64,000 nucleotides of DNA, from contig JAESUZ010003295.1 in NCBI GenBank assembly GCA_017311185.1, positions 310,001 through 374,000 on the forward strand. Reading direction: 5' to 3'. The translations under genes and the position numbers were made by a program. The stretch is from Proteles cristata cristata. Its lineage: Eukaryota; Chordata; Mammalia; Carnivora; Hyaenidae. Under the pieces are notes generated by a model. The model searched no databases, was not told the DNA's origin, and saw only the letters and a program-made list of their open reading frames with translations. Shown here in pieces: positions 56,380-64,000 of the stretch (position 1 is its first letter; every line of letters starts with the position of its first letter).

Positions 56380-57685
56380 CCCTGGTAAGAATCACCCTTC
56401 TGATCCCAGGGTGTGTTCCCTGCACCTCTTATCATCCTACCACTTCTTGACCTTGATCTCAACCATTTACTTAAGTTCACTATTTTCTGTGGTCCTGAAT
56501 ACCATCTACCCACATTTCCCTAAGGTGAAAGAAGCTGCTCCCAACTATCTAAAACAGGTCATACAATGCCTTTAAAAAATAAATGTGGTAGTCTAGCAAA
56601 CAAAACCAAACCTAGAAACTCCCACCTTTTCAGCCCACCAGTTAGAGATCTAAGGTCATGTGTCCCTAACTCTCTGCACTGTAGATTCGGTGCAAGAATA
56701 TGAAGGAAAGAAGAAACCACTAAACCACTACCCTAAACAATAATTCCTACATCTGGGAAATTCAGATACCTCATTCAGTTGGATTGGAACAGTCCAGTTT
56801 CCAAATAGCCTAAGAACTCTGGTCTAATCATCATTCTTTCACCAGACTTTGCTTTTCTGCTGCTTGTCCCTTTTCTTAGATTGCCCACCCCCCTTTCTCT
56901 GCCTAGTATAGCCTTTCAGAGTCCTACAAAACACCTTCCTCACTGAAGCCCCCTCATACTCTTTTGGTCAAATGATTTCTGTCAACTACCACATTAAACT
57001 TTTGCAATCCTATACTGCATTTTCTTTATTTTAAATTGATTTGGTACTAGAGGGTACAATGTGGCACAATAGTTTTAACAAGAAAACAGCCTAGACTCAG
57101 AGCTGGAAGACATGGACTGGCATTGCTAAATCCCTCCGTATCTTTGGATTTGACTTTTTATGTTTAAAAAAAAAAAAACAGGCCAATAATCCTTTCCTAC
57201 CAATATCACAGTATTATTGCAAAGGTTCAGAAGAGGTGATGGTAGATGACAAAGGACTACCCAAATATAAGGCATAATATTAACTTTACTGTGAATGTTT
57301 GTATTCCAACTAAGTAAAAAGGTCCCTGAGAGCCAAATAGCCTTTGAATTTCCATGGTCCATGCTGCACTCAACATTATTCTGTATTAAACACAGCAGGT
57401 ATTTAATTGAGTCTGTGTAAGCTCCTCTCTGGTGAGGAGACTCTCCGTGGATTCAAAGGAAACCAGAAAATCAGGAGAAAAGAGCAGGAAGAATCTCAAA
57501 GCGTTGAAAAGGAAGCTAGTTGCGCAAGAACTTCTTATTTTGGACACAGTTTAGTTGGAAATTATTCAAAGAACACTTCAAATTGCAAAGCATATCCGAC
57601 TTCTCCAAAGGACATTCACATATATCCAGCAGTCACAGACTAGACTGTGACATAATTTCTCCCAGGAATAAAAGTGCTAGGAAGT
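56380..57685. other. Unique sequence, no gene recognised
   Basis: AT-rich unique DNA upstream of H1-7, with no supported gene or repeat. Confidence 0.5.
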
Positions 57686-57689
57686 AGCT

Positions 57690-57815
57690 TAGACCAGTGC
57701 TTCTTAAACTTTAATGTGTACTTCATAAAGTACAGATTCCAATACATTAGGTCTGAAATGGGGCCAGAGGTTTTATCTTTCCAACAAGCTCCTAGGTAGT
57801 TCCATCTGCTTATAA
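57690..57815 (+). repeat. MER5-type DNA transposon remnant
   Basis: CCAGTGCTTCTTAAACTTTAATGTG, GGTCTGAAATGGGGCCAGAGG and CCAACAAGCTCCTAGGTAG in forward MER5 order, shortened in the middle. Confidence 0.65.
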
Positions 57816-57921
57816 CACAACACTAAGAGGGAGTGGGGAGAAGACAATGAGAAAGGGAGTGGCAGGAGATTAGATTGGAAAGGTAGGTTAGGGTGTGAAG
57901 GACATAACATAATAATGACAC

Positions 57922-57959
57922 ACCTATAAGTAGTCACACAGCAGTGACTACTTATAGGT
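57922..57959. repeat. Perfect 16-bp inverted repeat with 6-base loop
   Basis: ACCTATAAGTAGTCAC at 57922-57937 is followed after ACAGCA by its exact reverse complement at 57944-57959. The right arm and what follows look like a degraded reverse MIR (about 57940-58020), so the left arm is probably a templated inverted copy of it. Confidence 0.9.
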
Positions 57960-58024
57960 AGAGTGTGGATTCATACCTAAGTCTACTTAATTCTAAGGCC
58001 TGAGTTATTAACTACTGAGCTAGG

Positions 58025-60800
58025 TTTCTTTTTCTCTAAGGTTGATCCTCCCCATACCTTTATGTATCTCCATCACAGAGCAAGAGGAAGCTTATCTCCA
58101 CAATCACAGCTCAGAATCAAAAGGATCTACAAGCACTCATTGTACCTTCTCCCAGTCTTTACATTAGAGCAGGGTACTGTGGATCTCTAAAAACAGGAGA
58201 GTAACACATCAGCATAGGGACCATGCATCAATGAAGAGCTGCCAGATGGAGAACCAGAACCACATGGAGCAGGATTTCTCTCATTTGTGTAGTCTTTCAG
58301 TCTGGCTATACTTCCTGTTTACAGAGGCCAGTGGACATAGGATGGGGCAACCACTAGAGATAAAAAGGCAAAACTTTGCTTTGAGAATAAGAGGAAGGTG
58401 TATGAAGTCTGACCCTCATATCAACTGTCTCCAGGTAAAAATAGATGGGCTGCACACAATGGTATCATCATGATACCACTCTGATCTAATGATACCATGA
58501 GAGAAAGACAAGAACCAAATCAACCATGTTTATTGATACCCCTGTGATGAGAAAAGAGGCCAATTAGAAACCTTTGGGAGGGGCTGAAATCAAAGGAAAA
58601 GAAATAGATGAAAGCAAAACAAAATAAAACATTTTCATTTATATATAACCATTCATTTATACATAGATTTCTATGTAAATATACTGTAAGTAGTGGAGGA
58701 ATAACAAAAAATGAGAGGTAGGAAACAAATGTCCCACCACCTCAGCTGGTCCAGAGGTTAAGAAATCCAGCTAGCTGACAGAAATTTTCAGTTGCACTAA
58801 TCCCTTGGTGTAATTTTGTTCCTCTTTGGAATATATCTACTTGCCAGCCTTCTTATTCTTATGCCCCAAAAGAAAAAGACCCTTCAGAAAGAAAACAATT
58901 TCTTTAAGAAAAGAGTCAGTACAAACCAGCATCATACCTCTAATTGGGAGACACCAACTCCAGCTCCAGCAAGACAAGACTGAACCATCTCTTCCAATTT
59001 TAATGGTCTATGATTACAAACCAGAAGTTACCACCTAGCACCACCCTGTTGTGAGAATAGCTCTTAATTTCTGGAAGTTTGGGAGTTAAGGGAGGTGGGG
59101 CAGAGGAGGTAAAAGGATACTTGGGAATAATGTTTAGCCTAAATCCTTCTGCTTCAAGTTCCAGAGCAAGATCATACTGTTCTTTGTTGGTAACCAGACT
59201 ATGATGGTCATGACTCTGAGGTCTCCAGAGGAACTTGGTTGACTTAGACAGAGCTACCTTTAATCACTATACTAATTCTAGAACAACAGATTTCATTCAT
59301 CTCACTCCCTCACTTAGACTTATGCAGCTCTAACTTCATTAAGGATAACTCCATGTAAGGGTATAGCAAAATTTAGTAGGACACTCTGATCTAACTTCAG
59401 TCTGTACCTCACTGTTCCTCCTTGATCCACAGATCTGGGGCCCCAAGATTCTAGGTCTCACTCAGTTATCTTGCATTGACTCAATTTATCTCTCCCAAAA
59501 CCAAATGACATTAACCTGTTCAAAAATATATTATAATTCCCCCACTGACCTTAAACTGTTAGTTGTTTTTCCCCAAAAGACTCCTTTTCTCTCCTGAACT
59601 ACTCTGTGCCTTGCACTTTAATGCAAATGACCACACAACAGTCATTTCAGCAAAAAACCCCATGGTTTTTGGGAGGACTAAAGTGGTTCACACAATGAAT
59701 GCAAAAATAAAATATTGAGCCCATAAAAGCATGGAGACAGACTAGCAATTGGGCATTCATCCTTCTAATCCTCAGCATAATTGTTCAGAAGTGAGTCTAG
59801 ACAATCTAGATCCAGGTGATCTTACTTACTTGCTAAGGCAAATCTCTTAGCAATTATATAAAAAATAAGATCTGGTCTCCCTGACTCCTCCCAAGAAGCT
59901 CTAAACACCTAGTGTAACACACCCCTTCCCACAAATATAAAATAAAATCTATACTCACCCCTCCAAAAATGACAAGAGAGAAATAAAGGCTTTGGTATTA
60001 GCAAAATCCTACCCAAGTTATTTTTCTCACCCAACGGTGCACTATATAAATTAAATTTCTTGTAAATTACATCAAGCATCATTAATTGTTAAGTCTTTCC
60101 ATGAGCCCACAATGTGGAACCTCTAAGAACCATTCTGCTGTTGTCTGTTAAATCTCAAAACTGAACCCATTTCTCTAAGGATTTTTACTTTCAATATGAG
60201 GTTTAGGGCATCCCAAGACACAGATAAGCTGTAGTCCCAGAATAACACTACATGCTGGGCATCATTCAGTTCTGTTATAGTAACTCCCAGCCATCCAACC
60301 CCTTTGTCAATTCCCAGATTACTGTATAAATGAAGCCAAAGCAGAAACACAGAAAATGGCAGAGTAAGAAATCATTTACCATAGATATGTAACTCTTGTT
60401 GTAGTCTGAGAATTGAAATATCTCAGACCTACAACCACTACAGAGAACCTTGTTTCTATCCTAATCTCTGCAAATCTAAAATTCCAGAAAATCCAAATTA
60501 ACTGAGTAAAAATTTCTTTCCTCCAAATTAAATGGTGTAATGTAAATTTACATGGGCATGTAAATGCCCATGCTCAGGAATACAACCAAGAGCAAGCCTG
60601 ATTTGCATTCACAATTCACAATACACTTTCTGGAATTATACTGAATAATTTCCCCCAGTTTTTCCTTCAGAACTGCAGTTATAAATATTTCATTTCAAAA
60701 ACACTTACCTCTCCATTTCCTGGGAATAATTACATCTAATTTTCTATTTTAATCCTACTTGTCTCCCTGCATATTATTCAGCTTTTGATCCATCTAGGGA
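58025..60800. other. Unique sequence, no gene recognised
   Basis: AT-rich intergenic DNA. Open frames are at most about 80 residues and carry no domains. Confidence 0.5.
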
Positions 60801-60804
60801 AGAA

Positions 60805-60960
60805 GAACTACCATTTATTGAAGGCCTATGGGTCAGGTATTCGGTATAAGTTCTCACTAATTCTTTCAACAGCACTAAAATATGGATAATATTCACATTT
60901 ACAGATGACAAGGTAAGTGGTGTACTGAAGGAGAAGTTTGGAATGAGAATTTTCTACACC
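60805..60960 (-). repeat. MIR SINE
   Basis: CCATTTATTGAAGGCCTATGGGTCAGG, TCACTAATTCTTTCAACAGC and TCACATTTACAGATGACAAGG follow the reverse MIR order. Confidence 0.65.
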
Positions 60961-61299
60961 TTACAGGTAAACCCACCAAGGATTCCTATTCTTCACTTTC
61001 CACTTAGAAAAAAAGAAATTGCCACACCAGCTCTTTTATTTTAAATATTTCACTAATAAAGCTTTGGGAAAGCATTCAGATCCCCCTCTCCTCACTATAC
61101 CTTCTACCATACTAGTTATGCCAGTTACCAATTTATTACTTTTGTTATCTGAATGTGAAAATGGATCTGGGCCTTTTTAATATTTTTCTTTTTCCAGCTA
61201 ACATGATGTTAAGCTTTGTAAGTAAAGGGTACTGGAGAGACTTTGCAGGAGAAAAGGGTTTTCCCTTCTGGTTTGGTTCTCTGGTCCTTCACCAGGTTG

Positions 61300-61375
61300 C
61301 TAGAGCAGAGGTTGGAAAACTGTGGCCCATTGGCCAAAACCAGCCTGCTGCCTATTTTTGTATGGCGTGTAGGCA
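61300..61375 (+). repeat. Possible hAT-type DNA transposon end
   Basis: GCAGAGGTTGGAAAACTGTGGCCCATTGGCC, then CCTGCTGCCTATTTTTGTA, resembles a widespread mammalian hAT-like repeat end. Only this end is recognisable. Confidence 0.4.
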
Positions 61376-61574
61376 CAACTCATGTTGACTAGCACTTTGA
61401 GCTGCAGAGAACAAGACATAATGTCCCCACCTCATTTCACAGTCCACTCCCAACATATGCTTCCCTGGCCTGGGCCATTACTCACCACTCTCTAGGGCCT
61501 GTGCTGGCCGCCACATATACAGTCCCCATTTTCTACTGTTGGCAAATGAAAAACAAATTTATATCTTTTAAAAA

Positions 61575-61785
61575 TGTTTTTTAAAAAGATTTTATTATTT
61601 ATTTTGAGAGAGAGAGTGCACAAGCTGGGGAGAGGCAGAGAGAGAGGAGAGAGAGAGAATCCCAAGCAGATTCTGCACTGTCAGCACAGACCCAATGTGG
61701 CACTTGATTTCACGAACTGTAAGATCATGACCTGAGCTGAAATCAAGAGTTGAAAACTTAACCAATTGAGGCACGTAGGTGCCCC
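61575..61785 (-). mobile_element. Carnivore SINE, older copy
   Basis: Minus-strand SINE with head at about 61785 (GGTGCCCC). Similar A-rich duplications (AAACAAATnTAnnTCTTTAAAA type) stand on both sides. Confidence 0.85.
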
Positions 61786-61811
61786 AAAACAAATGTACGT
61801 CTTTAAAATGA

Positions 61812-61935
61812 ATTCCAATCTGGGTTACCTGGTTGGCTCAGTTGGTAGAGCATGCAACTCTTGATCTCAGGGTCATGAGCTCAAGCACCATGTTGGGCAT
61901 AGAACTTACTTAAAAACAAATAAATAACTGAATAA
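61812..61935 (+). mobile_element. Old short carnivore SINE
   Basis: GGGTTACCTGGTTGGCTCAGTTGG, a degraded B box AGCTCAAGCACC, and an AAACAAATAAATAA tail. It lacks the CT-rich body. Confidence 0.75.
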
Positions 61936-61984
61936 TAAATAAAATGCCAACCCTTAAAATCACTTTATATTTAAATGAAAAAAC

Positions 61985-62670
61985 CCCTAAGCAGCACTCT
62001 CCACAATAGCCAAAACATGGAAAGAGCCTAAGTGTCCATCAACGGATGAATGGATCAAGAAGATGTGGTTTGGGGCGCCTGGGTGGTTTAGTCGGTTAAG
62101 CGTCCGACTTTCACTTGGGTCATGATCTCGCGGTTCGTGGGTTCGAGCCCCGTGTCGGGCTCTGTGCTGACTGCCAGCTCAGAGCCTGGAGCCTGTTTCA
62201 GTCTGTGACTCCCTCTCTCTCTGACCCTCCCCTGCTCACGCTGTCTCTCTCTCTCTCCTAGAAATAAATAAAACATTAAAAAAAAAAAAAAGAAGATGTG
62301 GTTTATCTATACCATGGAATACTACATGGCAATGAGAAACAATGAAATCTGGCCATGTAGCAACATGGATGGACCTTGAGGGTGTTATGCTGAGCGAAAT
62401 AAGTCAGGCAGAGAAGGACAAATATCATGTTTGCACGTACAGGAGGATTAGGAGGAACTTAACTGAGGAACAAGGGGGAGAAGAAGGGGGGAAATGGTGG
62501 GGGAGAGGGAGAGAGGCAAACCATGAGAGACTCTTGAATGCTGACAAAAACAGAACTGATGGATGTAGGGGGGAGGGGAGATGGGCATAGAGGAGGGCAC
62601 TCGTGGGGATGAGCACTGTGTGTTATGTGGAAACTAATTTGACAATAAACTATTTGTAAAAAATAAAAAA
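61985..62670 (+). mobile_element. Young LINE-1 3' end, hosting a SINE
   Basis: Forward L1 from the ORF2 C-terminal CAGCACTCTCCACAATAGCC region through the 3'UTR (GATGAGCACTGTGTGTTATG, then GACAATAAACTATTTGTAAAA) to an A-rich tail. It matches the 3'UTR type of the young L1s at 22409 and 24471. A SINE interrupts it at 62072. Confidence 0.9.
62072..62289 (+). mobile_element. Young carnivore SINE in L1, 15-bp perfect duplication
   Basis: Complete forward SINE from GGGGCGCCTGGGTGG to an A-tail. It is flanked by AAGAAGATGTGGTTT at 62057-62071 and 62290-62304. The L1 sequence rejoins exactly when the SINE and one duplication are removed. Confidence 0.97.
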
Positions 62671-62699
62671 AAGAATAAATAATTTAGTAAATTCAAAAA

Positions 62700-63075
62700 A
62701 AAAAGAAATAGAATGTAAGATGGTTCACAAATGTTCTTAACTGTTGGCTCAGTGGGTCAAAATCTGATATTAATTAAACCTTATATAATATGTTTTTAAA
62801 AAATCTTAAAACTTTGTGCATTAAAAGATTAAGACAAGAGTGAAAAAGCAAACTGAGGAAAAATCTGCCAAAAAAGTTGTAAGAGTTATTTCAAAATTAA
62901 GAGTAAACCCCCAAATTAAGCAATGTATAAATGAAAATAATGGTTAAAATGTGAAAAAACAAGCTCTTCCCTTGACTATAATAACATTACAAAATAAATA
63001 ATAATTTTTGGCCTATCAAAGTAACAAAGATTATTTTTTAATAAAAACAGTTAAGAGACTTCTATTTGCAGATAA
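62700..63075. other. AT-rich sequence, nothing recognised
   Basis: No gene, RNA or repeat family could be assigned. Confidence 0.4.
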
Positions 63076-63079
63076 GACA

Positions 63080-64000
63080 GAGTAATCACTTCCACTCAAC
63101 CTCTTCTACAAATAAAAACCTTGGACTAAAATATATAAAACTACCAGAAGCCTCTGAAAAGCAGATAAAAGCAGGTAGACTGGCTAAGGGTCTTAGGACT
63201 TAGGAGACAAGGTAGCTGCATGTTCCTAGAGTTTTCTTTTTTGCCTCATATATATTCTGGACACTAGAGCAGCCTAAAAACCAGAACTTCCAATGGCCCA
63301 GACAAGACAAAATTTTGAAAAAGGAGAGTAGTCTATTCTGTCTAGCTGTAGGACTGGCATATAAGAAAGGGAGGACCATGGGATGGACTCTTTCCGAATT
63401 TTACCCATCCTATTCCAGGTGATTATCCTCAAACTAGTAGCACTCCTTCCTCTCCTCCTCACCACCAGTGAGGTAGCCCCTGAAAGCCAAAGCCTTATTT
63501 CAGCTGTCTGCTCTATACCAGGGAAGTGCCAATAAAGAGACAGAGCTACTCCTCCTCCCCACTGTGCAGCAGTGGCAGATTCTGCATAACATAATCCTAC
63601 AACAACACTATAGGGACTCAGCAGAATGGAGATGACAGAAGAGTCACTGAACTTGAAGATACAAAAGTATTCAATATAAACAAGAAAAAAAAGAATGAAA
63701 TGAATTGAACATAGTCTTAGAGACCTATAGGACAATATCAAAAGGAACAATATTCATGTCACAGAAGTCTCAGAGGGAGAGGAGAAAGGGACTGGAGGAG
63801 AAAAAAACATGTAATATATACATACACATGAAATAGTTGAAAACTACCCAAATTTAGTGAAAGGTATAAATTCACAGATCCAAAAAGCACAGTAAAACCC
63901 AAGCAGATGAACTTGAAATTATAGTCAGATACATTGTAATCAAACTACTTAACAAACTGAAAGGAAAAACCTTAAAAGCAGACAAAGAAATACAAGACAT
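63080..64000 (+). mobile_element. Ancient LINE-1/HAL1, 5'UTR to ORF1
   Basis: Forward diverged L1 sequence: GATGACAGAAGAGTCACTGAACTTGAAGAT, then GGACAATATCAAAAGG, CAGAAGTCTCAGAGGGAG, and CATTGTAATCAAACTACTTAACAAACTGAAAGG, which is the order of old L1 ORF1. Frames are broken. It continues past the right edge. Confidence 0.7.

Overview
This window is nuclear DNA from a placental mammal and almost certainly a carnivore of the cat-like branch (Feliformia). The main evidence is many copies of a tRNA-derived carnivore SINE of the felid SINEC type (GGGGCGCCTGGGTGGC head, CT-rich body, AAATAAATAAA tail), carnivore-type LINE-1 3' ends, and old mammalian repeats (MIR, L2, MER5, MLT1-like LTRs). Three protein-coding genes can be supported, and their order and orientation fit the region equivalent to human 12q13.11. 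They are an intact class II olfactory receptor (10010-10939, +), the KRAB/C2H2 zinc-finger gene ZNF641 (CpG-island promoter near 36.8-37.5 kb, five coding exons between 40008 and 44527, +), and the single-exon testis-specific linker histone H1-7/H1FNT (55361-56164, -). ZNF641 and H1-7 point towards each other across about 8 kb.

Layout. 1-9.6 kb: L1 pieces, one with a twin-priming inversion at 4816-6035, a diverged 70-bp tandem repeat at 1670-2005, SINEs and MIRs. 9.6-11.5 kb: the olfactory receptor bracketed by young SINEs. 12.5-16.5 kb: ancient L1 carrying four later insertions. 18.7-22 kb: LTR-like and ERVL-like relics, a SINE with an expanded pyrimidine tract, and L1 pieces. 22.3-28.7 kb: L1 inside L1 inside L1, with target-site duplications that can be read directly. 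29-36 kb: LTR relics, including a 411-bp solo LTR with a 6-bp duplication, plus unique sequence. 36.8-47.6 kb: ZNF641. 47.6-55 kb: mostly unique sequence with some repeats. 55.3-56.4 kb: H1-7. 56.4-64 kb: gene-free, ending in a young L1 with a SINE inside it and an ancient L1.

The genes do not form a pathway. ZNF641 is a nuclear DNA-binding regulator, H1-7 packages spermatid chromatin, and the receptor is a chemosensory GPCR. I found no CRISPR array, operon, tRNA or rRNA gene, and nothing I would call a new biological system. The most interesting signals are: the layered L1 insertions; an exceptional run of four five-base C tracts in the ZNF641 promoter together with ZNF641 fingers whose contact residues predict GGG binding; a degraded replication-type histone stem-loop 52 nt after the H1-7 stop; a 16-bp perfect inverted repeat at 57922-57959; and a young SINE subfamily with perfect duplications. 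Repeat family names come from visual recognition, and their boundaries are approximate unless a duplication is given.
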